From Chitinispirillum alkaliphilum (GTDB lineage: Bacteria; Fibrobacterota; Chitinivibrionia; Chitinivibrionales; Chitinispirillaceae): 48,265 bases of DNA. Below are positions 1-7,759 of the stretch, piece after piece. Both the position numbers and the translations under genes were made by a program. The DNA lies in assembly GCA_001045525.1 (NCBI GenBank), contig LDWW01000028.1, positions 1 to 48,265 on the forward strand, in the 5' to 3' direction. Under the pieces are notes generated by a model. The model saw nothing but the letters and a program-made list of their open reading frames with translations. It was not told the origin of the DNA and did no database searches. Position 1 is the first letter of the stretch. Each line of letters opens with the position of its first letter.

Positions 1-349
1 ACCCACTGCGCGTCCGGTGACCACTATATTTGCCCGATTAAGACCCACTGCGCATCCGGTGACCACTATATTTGCCGGATTAAGACCCACTGCGCATCAG
101 GGGCCACTATATTTACCGGATTAAGAACCGCTGCGCGTCCGGTGACCACTATATTTGCCGGATTTCATATCCACTGCGCATCCGGTGACCACTATATTTG
201 CCGGATTTAGAACCACTGCGCATCAGGTGACCACTAATTTGCCGGATTAAGACCCACTGCGCATCCGGTGACCACTATATTTGCCGGATTAAGACCCACT
301 GCGCATCAGGGGCCACTATATTTGCCGGATTAAGAACCGCTGCGCATCA
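1..349. repeat. Tandem array of ~42-bp units, about 8.3 copies, possibly extending past the left edge
   Basis: Units start at 1, 43, 85, 126, 169, 211, 252, 294 and 335 (the last one partial), with lengths of 41 to 43 bp. Most units carry an internal inverted repeat, ATCCGG ... CCGGAT, separated by 15 nt (for example 54-59 and 75-80). Units with ATCAGG instead have one stem mismatch. There is a higher-order pattern: units 2-3-4 and units 7-8-9 are nearly identical, giving a 209-bp super-period. Length variation breaks any reading frame, so it is not a coding repeat. Units abut with no unique spacers, which excludes CRISPR. It lies 3' of the TrkA-C gene; function unknown. Confidence 0.95.
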
Positions 350-398
350 TTTATATGTGAATTTTCATACAACAGGAAAGAACTTAAAGATTGCAGGT

Positions 399-1166
399 CT
401 ACTTTTCAGCATTAATTTGTTTGTGTACATTTGATTTCTGAAATTCCTCAACAGCTTTTAAGTGCTCAACGTCTCCCTGTGGACCACTCATCCGCTCACC
501 AAGTTTATGAATTGCAGATTCCTGACCATATAAGATTGCAACATCCCCAGTGCGCAGGAAAGTATTCCCCCCAGGAGCACCGATATAAGTACCGTTTTTT
601 CGTTTGATTCCAAGCACCATGATCCCTTCTGATGACAACGCCATATCGATAAGGGATTTCCCTGCAATCCAATGATCATGTTCTGCAATCATTTCGGTGA
701 TCTGATAATCTCCGGCGAGGTGTAGAAGGCTTGAATAGTCTCTTACAGTCAAATCGGTCCAGCGTTGAAGAGCTTTTGAGATAATCTTTCCAAACCAGCG
801 GTCAAACATCTCACTGGAAGATATTTTCCAAAGAACCAATATCCCTGAGAAGATTATGAGAACCCGGTAATACCAGGCCATTTGTTCCTGCCCGGTGTTA
901 TAGAAGGTAAGCAGCAGTGATGCAACGGCCGAGGCTACACCGGCATTACCAAGCAGCATCAATACCATAACGATTCTGCGGCGCACAGGATGTGATACAA
1001 CCGATTCAGCCTCTCTTGTGGTAAATCCTACCCCCGAAAATGCCGAACGGGCCTGAAACCGAGCAGATTCCCTGGAAAGACCAGTGTGAACCAAAGCTAT
1101 TGAGGCAATTCTGGTAATAATAAGTGAAAGTGAAAGTACCGCAAATAGAGTAATTATTCCAGCCAT
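399..1166 (-). CDS. Membrane protein with C-terminal TrkA-C (RCK_C) domain
   Basis: 255 aa. Residues 1-20 form one hydrophobic segment; about 65-87 and 98-115 form further membrane helices. Between them lies SAFSGVGFTTREAE, which resembles a pore/filter-like segment of Trk/Ktr-type transporters. About residues 150-225 form a TrkA-C-like domain (ITEMIAEHDHWIAGKSL, then the GIKRKNG and GDVAILYG region), which in relatives binds regulatory ligands. It is too short for a full TrkH/KtrB transporter and lacks a TrkA-N Rossmann domain. It is probably an inner-membrane protein of the annotated TrkA-C-domain family with a possible ion-transport link. Start ATG at 1166 follows a tandem 17-bp repeat. 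Function is inferred by family only. Confidence 0.75.
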   Translation of the reverse strand: MAGIITLFAVLSLSLIITRIASIALVHTGLSRESARFQARSAFSGVGFTTREAESVVSHPVRRRIVMVLMLLGNAGVASAVASLLLTFYNTGQEQMAWYYRVLIIFSGILVLWKISSSEMFDRWFGKIISKALQRWTDLTVRDYSSLLHLAGDYQITEMIAEHDHWIAGKSLIDMALSSEGIMVLGIKRKNGTYIGAPGGNTFLRTGDVAILYGQESAIHKLGERMSGPQGDVEHLKAVEEFQKSNVHKQINAEK

Positions 1167-1549
1167 AGTATGCTACCGTTTATAGAAGGATTTTGTATTG
1201 TTTGAAACAATCATAATTTTGAAACAATGATAATATAGTATAAGAGAAGAGTTTATTTTACATTTCCTTGAATATGAGTTCGTGAATGAATAGATAATCT
1301 TGTTTCGAGTCTGGCGTTTTACATCCCCACAGTGATAAGGTTTCCGGAAAACGCCATCAGTGCAACAGATTCAACCAGCATTTCTTCACAGCAAACTTTC
1401 TTTGCCCAAAATTACTGTTTACATTCAGCGTGCAGAGTGCTTGCTCTCAATACCAAAACCGCCACTAAAGTAAACGAGCTGAAATCTTTATGCACCTTCC
1501 ATCTGCATAAATCATATTTACGCATAACACTTCAGCCAAGGACAAACAT
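1167..1549. other. Intergenic region between divergent genes
   Basis: About 380 bp between the TrkA-C gene (minus) and the small membrane protein (plus). The left part holds the 17-bp tandem repeat described separately. An 89-aa frame in the rest (1332-1601, plus) has no credible ribosome binding site and overlaps the next gene out of phase, so I treat it as non-coding. No RNA gene recognised. Confidence 0.6.
1197..1234. promoter_or_regulatory. Tandem 17-bp repeat with palindrome upstream of the TrkA-C gene
   Basis: TTTGAAACAATCATAAT (1201-1217) is followed directly by TTTGAAACAATGATAAT (1218-1234), with one mismatch. The first copy together with the preceding ATTG forms an inverted repeat, ATTGTTT-G-AAACAAT (1197-1211). 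It lies 31-68 bp upstream of the minus-strand start at 1166, where an operator would be expected. The binding protein is unknown. Confidence 0.45.
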
Positions 1550-2113
1550 ATGGATTCCAATGTTGATATTTCAAGCCTTCCGCTCATCCACACAGAATTA
1601 GGGGTACTACCAGGTATAGCCATGATCTTAGTTGCATTGTTTTTAGGTGTTGTGCCCACCTACCAACTGTACGATAAGTTTAACAAGGGAGATTTGCAAC
1701 CAATACACTTCCTTTTTCTCCTGTTCTCAGTAATTGGTATAGTATTGTTTTTTTCGGGCTTGCACCACATAACCAGAAAAACTATTCTTTATATCGATAG
1801 TACAACAGTTAAAATGGATGTCAATTCCATTTACGGACATAAAACCTGGTCTGTTCCCCTTAAGGAGTACAAGGGTGTTCTCTTTCACAGCAGAAGAGAA
1901 ACAGGCAGTAGCACCAATAAATCAACCCCATACACACTCTACATACTTGAACTACATCATGAAAACCCTGATAAGCAGATCCAGCTCTACTCCTCAAGAT
2001 CAGACTCCAAACTGCGTGAGGTCTGGGAAAATTACTGCAGAAAACTAAATCTGCCACCCCTGGAGAAGAGTGATAATGAGATCGTTATCAGACAATTCGG
2101 GAATTTGGATTAG
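1550..2113 (+). CDS. Small membrane protein, two helices plus soluble C-terminal domain
   Basis: 187 aa. Two hydrophobic segments (about residues 19-38 and 50-70) are followed by a soluble domain with alternating hydrophobic strands (TILYIDSTTVKMD, TWSVPLKEYKGVL, YTLYILELHH). This resembles the membrane-anchored bacterial PH-like domains found in DUF-type proteins. The C-terminus is charged and has no catalytic motif that I can see. Start ATG at 1550 (MDSNVDISS) lies in a long open frame; a weak AAGGA-like sequence precedes it. The gene stands alone, ends before a pair of hairpins, and converges on the GH57 gene. Function unknown. Confidence 0.7.
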   Translation: MDSNVDISSLPLIHTELGVLPGIAMILVALFLGVVPTYQLYDKFNKGDLQPIHFLFLLFSVIGIVLFFSGLHHITRKTILYIDSTTVKMDVNSIYGHKTWSVPLKEYKGVLFHSRRETGSSTNKSTPYTLYILELHHENPDKQIQLYSSRSDSKLREVWENYCRKLNLPPLEKSDNEIVIRQFGNLD

Positions 2114-2375
2114 TCCGTGAAGAAATTACATGAAGAGGGTAAGGTGGAGGTTTTGATTTTGATTACCAAAGTGTAAAGTTTGACATTGTAGATGACAACA
2201 ATCTAAAAAACACCTGCCACAACCCTCCATCAATCCCCTGAAAACTTCTTTGTTTCCCCCCTTTTCAGAAGCCCCCTTTTATACCGGCTATTTCACAAGT
2301 AAAAAAAAGTAATTCGTGGTAGTTTCCAGAACAATAACACCAGACAGCACAAACAAAGCATGCCAAAACCTTGGA

Positions 2376-2408
2376 AGGGTGTTGCGCTTCGTTCTGCGGC
2401 AACACCCT
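2376..2408. terminator. Hairpin, 10-bp stem, in convergent gap
   Basis: AGGGTGTTGC (2376-2385) pairs perfectly with GCAACACCCT (2399-2408) across a 13-nt loop. It is followed on the plus strand by GAAAAATC rather than a clean T run, so termination efficiency is uncertain. Confidence 0.55.
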
Positions 2409-2409
2409 G

Positions 2410-2442
2410 AAAAATCAAATCGGTCACCTCGTGTGAGCCGAT
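2410..2442 (-). terminator. Rho-independent terminator of GH57 gene
   Basis: On the minus strand ATCGG(c)TCAC pairs with GTGACCGAT (2442 to 2419, one bulged base, small loop). It is followed by TTGATTTTT, 16 bp after the GH57 stop codon. Stem, position and T-rich tail support a terminator. Confidence 0.6.
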
Positions 2443-2457
2443 CTTGATTATTCCTGC

Positions 2458-4581
2458 TCAGGGCAGAAAAATTCTTTCCAGCGATGAAGTGGCGGTGTTG
2501 CCACTCTTGTCTTTTGCTACTATGTAATAACGCACATCACCCAATCCTTCCGGTAGTTCTGCAGTATAATACACACTCGTCACCGCAGGGCCGGTGTTTG
2601 ATTTGTATGGACCATTGTTTTTCATCGGATACTGTTTTTCCTCTTTACCCGAGCGAATGACAAGTTTCACATCCTCAATACCCGAGATATCGTAAACAAA
2701 TGTGTGGACAGTTCCCCTTTGAGGTGCATCGATAAGGCAACCCTGCCCCCATGCCTTGCCCCCTGGATTTTCCGGAGTTATCCATGGAGTGAAAATTGCC
2801 GGTGCAGTTTTATCCTTACCGGAAGAGATAACTTTATCAAGTCCGCCTTTAATAAGTGCATACCCCTTATTTGCAGCTTCGGTCACCTGTCTGTCCCAAA
2901 GCTCCTGCCCAGTCCAATACCAGTAGCAACTTGTTTCAGCAGTAAGCATCAGTTTTTTAGCTTCCTTCAAAGCATCATCACCCTTACCCTGATCTTCCAC
3001 GGTGTGTACACAGTTTTGAAAAGCAGTGAGCACCGCCCATGAATTAAGGTCAGGTGAATAGGGCTGATCATACATGCTGAACCACTTTTTAAACTGCGGA
3101 TCCCCGTTGTCAGCTCCTGCCCAGGAACCCCCTTCCACATGAACTGCGTTTGCCGGATCGGGGGGGAAGTTATCAAGATAATCCTCTATAGTTGTCAGCT
3201 CAAACCGCTCATCCTCCCTTACCCATTCAACCAGCCTTGCAGTGTTGTGCCTGTAATAGCTGTCCGCCCCACCCCCGTGATTATCACCATCAGAGTGGAG
3301 AACGAAAAATGGGGGATGCTTAGGATCGAAATTGCCGGAGTCAACCACGGTGTTATACAACTGAGAAAGTACATCTTCATACTGAAGCGCTCCGAATCCA
3401 CCCCTTGCGTCCTCGTTTCCGATATATCTCTCAGCGGGCACCCCAATAATCTTATGTATAGTTCCGTCTACATCCTCATACTTGACATATTCAGGCCTTA
3501 GCAGTGACGGACTGATTTTACCCGGTGCCCATATGTTATTGAGCGGAATCCAGTCATCCACAGGCGGATTTTCCTGATCAGCCCTGTTGGGAGGAAGCAT
3601 CCCCTCCTCGATACCTGGATAAGGATACTCTTTACATGCTCTGTAACGGTGTATGGAGTCGTAAATCACCGCCCTGACACCAGCCTCTTTAAGCCAGGGG
3701 ATCATCCTTACATGAAAAGCAGTTTCGGGAGGAAACATCACCGGTGAAGGGTCCACACCAAATGTGTTTTTAATGATATCCCTGTGCATTTCGATCTGCG
3801 AAAGCATGTTTCTTCCGGGAATAAGTGCCATTAACGGATGGTAAAAACCGAAAGCTGTAAAGGCAACCCTCTTATGGTTAAGTGATGTTTGCTCTTTGGC
3901 TATCTCTTTAAGGGAATCACTCCAGGATTTGAAAACTCCCCCGCAGAGCCCTTCCTTTTCACACCTGTTAAGCTGCTCGATGAGAGACCCGCTCCAGCTG
4001 GTGGATAGTCCCGCATGTGCCAGACCTCCGTCAATATACTGCCTGACCGCCTCAGAGATAAATGTTGTGTAAGCCCCCTGACGCGAACCAAATATCCCCT
4101 CCTTCTCACCATCCCAGTAGGAGAGATCCGCTGCGCGGTAGTAAGGCTGATGCATATGCTTATGTATACCAAAGTAAAGTTTAACTCCCTTTTGGGCTCC
4201 GACCCGAACGTGTGGCTTTGATCCGCTTTTCTCCCTTTCAACCCTGATCTCACTGAACTCCTTTATCCAGTCGCCCCCTCCCGCACTTTGCCAATCACTG
4301 CTCCGGCAACCCTCTATCTGTACAGAGTGCTTGCCGGGCGAAAGCTTCTTCTCAGGTACTTTTACACTATATTCATTGTTCTTACCCTTTTGGATCAAAT
4401 CCCCCTTAAACAGATGCTCCATGCCGTTTTCCCTGAGTATAACCTGAGGAAAAGGAATCTCCCCATCCGCTTTGAACTTTATCTCAAATGCAGCCGATCG
4501 GCCACCTTTGTTACCCGGCACTGATTTTGGTACCGAAACCTCTGTTATCCTGGTAAATATGTCACTGCTCTCAAAGTTCAT
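2458..4581 (-). CDS. Glycoside hydrolase family 57 (alpha-amylase/glucan-acting)
   Basis: 707 aa, no signal peptide, so probably cytoplasmic. Residues 1-125 form a beta-rich accessory domain. The GH57 catalytic barrel follows, with conserved regions HKHMHQPYY (140-148), GFYHP (245-249), PPETAFH (284-290, Glu286 as likely nucleophile) and LHSDGDNHGG (429-438, holding the candidate acid Asp). The last ~100 residues form a beta-sandwich-like domain. GH57 enzymes retain configuration and act on alpha-glucans (amylase, branching, 4-alpha-glucanotransferase); exact specificity cannot be read here. A GH15 enzyme at 18.8 kb suggests internal glucan or trehalose turnover. Start ATG 4581 (MNFESSDIF) follows GGGGGTTATAAG. 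Monocistronic. Confidence 0.9.
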   Translation of the reverse strand: MNFESSDIFTRITEVSVPKSVPGNKGGRSAAFEIKFKADGEIPFPQVILRENGMEHLFKGDLIQKGKNNEYSVKVPEKKLSPGKHSVQIEGCRSSDWQSAGGGDWIKEFSEIRVEREKSGSKPHVRVGAQKGVKLYFGIHKHMHQPYYRAADLSYWDGEKEGIFGSRQGAYTTFISEAVRQYIDGGLAHAGLSTSWSGSLIEQLNRCEKEGLCGGVFKSWSDSLKEIAKEQTSLNHKRVAFTAFGFYHPLMALIPGRNMLSQIEMHRDIIKNTFGVDPSPVMFPPETAFHVRMIPWLKEAGVRAVIYDSIHRYRACKEYPYPGIEEGMLPPNRADQENPPVDDWIPLNNIWAPGKISPSLLRPEYVKYEDVDGTIHKIIGVPAERYIGNEDARGGFGALQYEDVLSQLYNTVVDSGNFDPKHPPFFVLHSDGDNHGGGADSYYRHNTARLVEWVREDERFELTTIEDYLDNFPPDPANAVHVEGGSWAGADNGDPQFKKWFSMYDQPYSPDLNSWAVLTAFQNCVHTVEDQGKGDDALKEAKKLMLTAETSCYWYWTGQELWDRQVTEAANKGYALIKGGLDKVISSGKDKTAPAIFTPWITPENPGGKAWGQGCLIDAPQRGTVHTFVYDISGIEDVKLVIRSGKEEKQYPMKNNGPYKSNTGPAVTSVYYTAELPEGLGDVRYYIVAKDKSGNTATSSLERIFLP

Positions 4582-4765
4582 CTTATAACCCCCGGGTTGG
4601 ATGATAAACGGATATACATAGTTCTTTTTATATACTCTGCCGCGTAAAGGCGAAGAAAAACTGCATATTTTTGCAAATTCTGTGCCGGTTCTGCACTCAC
4701 CAAAGCTTTACATCATTTCCCTTTCACAGATTCATGATTATATCTTTTTGGTAAACTTTTGACAA

Positions 4766-4815
4766 GAATAAAAAACCGCTGCCTCAAGTGATAATACGGG
4801 TACACTGCAGCGGTT
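4766..4815 (-). terminator. Minus-strand intrinsic terminator
   Basis: Read on the minus strand, AACCGCTGC (4815-4807) and GCAGCGGTT (4782-4774) form a 9-bp stem with a 24-nt loop, directly followed by TTTT and ATTCTTG. It would end transcription coming from the 5.3-5.5 kb small gene or from a structured RNA in between. Confidence 0.6.
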
Positions 4816-4952
4816 AATAAGAGCCCCCTAACATTAGGTGGGAAATTTTCGGGATATTGTTTCCACTTTTTCTCCCGATTTGCAATCGCGATGAACACTC
4901 CCGGTTTGCGACAAAACTTACCGGTAACCCTTAAGGATCTTACATAGTTTTG

Positions 4953-4997
4953 CAGGAGCGGTCCCCCGCTTATACCGACTTCGCGTCGGATTTTTTT
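4953..4997. repeat. REP-like twin hairpin element
   Basis: GCAGGAG leads into AGCGG-TCCC-CCGCT (4957-4970), then CCGAC-TTCGC-GTCGG (4975-4989) followed by ATTTTTTT. A GGAG head at the base of a small palindrome is the typical layout of bacterial REP sequences. Read on the minus strand, the first loop becomes a GNRA-type GGGA tetraloop. It could equally be a plus-strand terminator because of the T7 tract. A REP-associated transposase fragment at the right edge makes the REP reading attractive but does not prove it. Confidence 0.4.
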
Positions 4998-5259
4998 GAA
5001 GACACTGACGGGTGAGATTTGTCCATCAACACCACCAAGGAATTGCCCACCGGAGGTCTGGCCAAAGATTTTCAACTACCACTTTTTAAAAAGTGCAGCA
5101 GATTGCCTGGAAGGATTGGCTTTCTTAAAGCGGCCAGTGCCCTCAAAGGGCGGAGCGTCTTCGCGCAGCGCTACAAACGAGGCACCGATTCCCGTTGGAA
5201 CCGGTGATGGAACCGGGAGAACCGGTGAAGTCTGCGGCATGCGCCCGGAATATTATTAA

Positions 5260-5496
5260 CTAATCGGAGTCAGGAATTCCGGCGTACCTGTGTTCAAGGT
5301 TTTTGCCTACTTTCTGCCAAAGCTCCTGTGGTCTTATCGCTTCGCCGCTTCTTATTTTAAAGGAATCTTTGACCGATTCGATTTCAGAATCTATCTCGCT
5401 TTGCTCAAGCGAGTAGATTTTGTAAAAGTAGTCATAAAGATCATGCCGGGTTGGCCACCTGTAGTTTTCCGTGCGATTTACAAACAATCTGTCCAT
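5260..5496 (-). CDS. Small hypothetical protein, 78 aa
   Basis: A strong Shine-Dalgarno, TAAGGAGGTTT, sits 6 to 7 bases before the ATG at 5496, which is the main support for a real gene. The protein is charged and soluble, with helix-like stretches (DLYDYFYKIYSLEQSEIDSE) and no Cys or membrane segment. The KIRS-GEAIRPQELWQKVG stretch is not a motif I recognise. It lies 51 bp downstream of ispE on the same strand and may be cotranscribed with it. Function unknown. Confidence 0.65.
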   Translation of the reverse strand: MDRLFVNRTENYRWPTRHDLYDYFYKIYSLEQSEIDSEIESVKDSFKIRSGEAIRPQELWQKVGKNLEHRYAGIPDSD

Positions 5497-5547
5497 GAAT
5501 AAACCTCCTTATTTCACAATCGGGCAAATAACATGGGGAGAAATGCC

Positions 5548-6405
5548 TCAGAGAGTTTGGGTTATTACGGTTTTGCAATCGAGACTTTTTTGAACATTAT
5601 TTGCACTGCGATGATCAGGTACTATTCCAACGAGGGTCGATCCAGAACCACTCATCACCACCTGTTCACAACCTGCATCGATCATTTTCTCCCTTAACAG
5701 TTCCAGATCCCTGTGACGGGAAAAAGCGCTCAGTTGGAAATCGTTATGGAGCAGGGGTAAGAGAGCGGATCTGTTGTTTTGAGAGAGGGAGGCGATTATT
5801 TTTTCAGTATCCCCCACCTTTTTTCCGACTTTTTTATAATCTATCAATCCATAGGCTTCCCTTGTGGATATGCCAAAGGGTGGAAATGCCAGCACAAAAA
5901 CAAACCTCAGGGATGTATCCACCGGTTTGATTATACCGGTAGCTTCTGTGTCGAAAGCGGTTTTGCCTGTAAAGAAAAAGGGGACATCCATTCCAAGCTC
6001 TCTTCCCAGCTCCATTTTTTCTTTTTCTGAGATTTTCAGATCCCAAAGCTCACAGAGCAAAGTGATAACCGTTGCTGCATTTGCACTTCCACCGGCAAGC
6101 CCGCCCATGACCGGAATCCGCTTGATTATAGAGATTCTTACATTGCGATCTATTGAGAAACGTTTTCTTACCAGTTCAGCAGCTCTCCAGCAGATATTGC
6201 TCTCATCACAGGGAACCATCTCGTTATCACACTCAAGCAGCATAGAACGGTTCTCTTCAATGCTTATGGTGTCGTGAAGCGTAATCTGGTGCTTGATAAT
6301 TCCAAGCTCATGATACCCCCTGAGGGATCCGCTTTCTATTTTTTTGACAATATCGAGGGAGAGGGTAAGGCGGGTGTTTGAATCTCTGTGTAACATAAAG
6401 GGCAC
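5548..6405 (-). CDS. ispE: 4-diphosphocytidyl-2-C-methyl-D-erythritol kinase (GHMP kinase)
   Basis: 285 aa, GHMP-kinase fold. IspE phosphorylates CDP-methylerythritol in the MEP isoprenoid pathway. Visible motifs are GYHEL (30-34), the ATP-binding loop PVMGGLAGGSANAA (98-111), GMDVPFF (138-144, with Asp140 matching catalytic Asp141 of E. coli) and the C-terminal GHMP motif VMSGSGSTLVGIV. Odd: the family's N-terminal PAKxNL motif, whose Lys is an active-site residue in E. coli, reads NTRLTL here, with Arg12 in place of Lys. It is therefore either a divergent active enzyme or a related GHMP kinase. The annotated start is GTG at 6405; an in-frame ATG lies at 6396. Neither has a strong SD. Confidence 0.8.
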   Translation of the reverse strand: MPFMLHRDSNTRLTLSLDIVKKIESGSLRGYHELGIIKHQITLHDTISIEENRSMLLECDNEMVPCDESNICWRAAELVRKRFSIDRNVRISIIKRIPVMGGLAGGSANAATVITLLCELWDLKISEKEKMELGRELGMDVPFFFTGKTAFDTEATGIIKPVDTSLRFVFVLAFPPFGISTREAYGLIDYKKVGKKVGDTEKIIASLSQNNRSALLPLLHNDFQLSAFSRHRDLELLREKMIDAGCEQVVMSGSGSTLVGIVPDHRSANNVQKSLDCKTVITQTL

Positions 6406-6503
6406 AATCTCAGAGGAAAAAGTAATCGGGATATAAAGATGGAAAATAGTATCTGCACAAAGATTGTACCTTCAATAAGTTCAACCACCACAGCACCCGT
6501 CGT

Positions 6504-7535
6504 TCACCGTTTTTTTCTTTTTAAGTCCCCCAATCGGTAAAACGACTTCCCTGCTTTTTTCAGTAACATTAAAGACAGCCCCACCCCCGCATACAGTATA
6601 AAGGGATATCCCGGGAAGGTGGTGATTTTCAGCTGAATACTTTTTGATTGCGCCTGATGAGAGAATTGGCCCCGTGCTCCATAATCCCCCTCAACCGGTG
6701 CGAAAAGATTGTCGGGTTTATCTTTGGCTACGGCTCCGTTGTACTGCTGAGCATCAAAGCCGGTTTTGGCCAGGTAGATATCGACAACTTTAGGGAAAAG
6801 CTTGCCCAGCCAGATCACCATGGCGGATGTGCCGAGCTGAATTTCGCGCCTTTTGCTGTGTGCGGACCAAAAGATCGCCTCTGCGGACAACTGTGGCTCA
6901 TAGATTGGGGGAACGGGCTGGTGTTTACGCTCCATTTTATTTCTGCTCCACTCAAACTGAGGGGTGTTTATTGCGGGAAGCTGTACCATGTTTACTCTGA
7001 CCTTACTCTTGTTGTGCATGAGTTCACAGATCAGCGATTCGGTGAATCCCTTTATGGCATGTTTCGCTCCGCAGTAGGCGGACTGGAGCGGGATTCCCCG
7101 GTAGGAGAGTGCGCTTCCGACCTGCACAATTGTGCCCCTGTTTAACGGCAGCATCTGTTTGAGGGCTGCATGAGTCCCGTATACATACCCCAGATAGGTC
7201 ACTTCTGTTGCACGTCGAAACTCTTCGGGGGTGATTTCTGAGAACGGGGACAAAATGGTCACCATTGCACAGTTAACCCATATGTCTATACCCCCCCAGG
7301 TATCAACCACCTTCTGGGCGGCTCTTTGGAGCTGCTCTGCATCGGCAACATCAACCTGTATAATAAGCGCCTCGCCGCCATGCGCCTCAACATCTCTTGC
7401 CGCCCCCTCAAGCCCTTTCAATCCACGTGCCAGCAGTGCCACCCTGGCCCTTTTCCTCTTTGCAAACTCTATAATTGTGGCTCTTCCCACACCAGCCGAT
7501 GCCCCGGTTACAACCACTATTTCGCTACAGTTCAT
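6504..7535 (-). CDS. SDR family oxidoreductase with C-terminal extension
   Basis: 343 aa from the ATG at 7535, chosen because AGGGGAGAAG directly precedes it; the frame is open 10 codons further upstream. Classical short-chain dehydrogenase features are TGASAGVG for the cofactor near the N-terminus, a Ser in VGSALSYR, and the YxxxK pair in SAYCGAKHA. Residues after about 255 extend beyond the usual 250-aa SDR, and the end is hydrophobic followed by KRKKR (PFILYAGVGLSLMLL), consistent with a membrane-anchored tail. Substrate unknown. It is 98 bp upstream of ispE on the same strand. Confidence 0.85.
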   Translation of the reverse strand: MNCSEIVVVTGASAGVGRATIIEFAKRKRARVALLARGLKGLEGAARDVEAHGGEALIIQVDVADAEQLQRAAQKVVDTWGGIDIWVNCAMVTILSPFSEITPEEFRRATEVTYLGYVYGTHAALKQMLPLNRGTIVQVGSALSYRGIPLQSAYCGAKHAIKGFTESLICELMHNKSKVRVNMVQLPAINTPQFEWSRNKMERKHQPVPPIYEPQLSAEAIFWSAHSKRREIQLGTSAMVIWLGKLFPKVVDIYLAKTGFDAQQYNGAVAKDKPDNLFAPVEGDYGARGQFSHQAQSKSIQLKITTFPGYPFILYAGVGLSLMLLKKAGKSFYRLGDLKRKKR

Positions 7536-7759
7536 CACTTCTCCCCTTTGATACTGCTCACACACCCTGTTTATCCTCTCTTACGGCAGCAATAGTGAGG
7601 CCGGATAAGCCAAGCCCTTCGCTGCTTCGGTTTCATGCCTCCCCCGCTTTTGGGGCAGACACCTTTTTTTTGTGGATAATTGATCTTCCCTGAAACATTT
7701 TATAGTCTCACGTTTTTTGATTTTTTTGGCACTCACGTTTACCCGAAGAGAGACAAGGT

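Larger units (their letters stand above)
2114..2457. other. Intergenic region between convergent genes
   Basis: About 340 bp with no plausible gene. Its right half carries the two hairpins listed separately, which probably terminate the GH57 transcript and the transcript of the small membrane protein. The left half is AT-rich with no recognised structure. Confidence 0.6.
4582..5259. other. Hairpin-rich non-coding stretch
   Basis: About 680 bp with no convincing protein gene. Perfect or near-perfect palindromes are dense: GCCCT-CAA-AGGGC (5139-5151), CACTTTTTAAAAAGTG (5080-5095), CCGAC-TTCGC-GTCGG (4975-4989), AGCGG-TCCC-CCGCT (4957-4970), and a 9-bp stem at 4774-4815 with a T run on the minus strand. 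Read on the minus strand, GCAAAACT also pairs with AGTTTTGT around 4954-4910. The whole may be the 3' UTR of the upstream small gene, a structured RNA, or a REP-type intergenic element. An open frame at 5075-4713 (minus) runs through these stems and the terminator, so I do not call it a gene. Confidence 0.5.

Noticed and set aside
1-349. CRISPR array
   Set aside because: Units abut directly and no variable spacers exist; the repeat is a tandem repeat.
1332-1601. 89-aa plus-strand gene
   Set aside because: No SD, and it overlaps the start of the more plausible membrane protein gene in another frame.
4920-5000. c-di-GMP or c-di-AMP riboswitch on the minus strand
   Set aside because: Some short matches (a GGGTTACCGG stretch, GNRA loops) but the conserved core of neither class is present and no downstream gene is in position.
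4713-5075. 120-aa minus-strand protein gene
   Set aside because: The frame runs through several perfect hairpins and an intrinsic terminator, has no clear SD, and the sequence looks like translated non-coding RNA.
4996-5259. 87-aa plus-strand protein gene
   Set aside because: Same structured region; no ribosome binding site or family resemblance.
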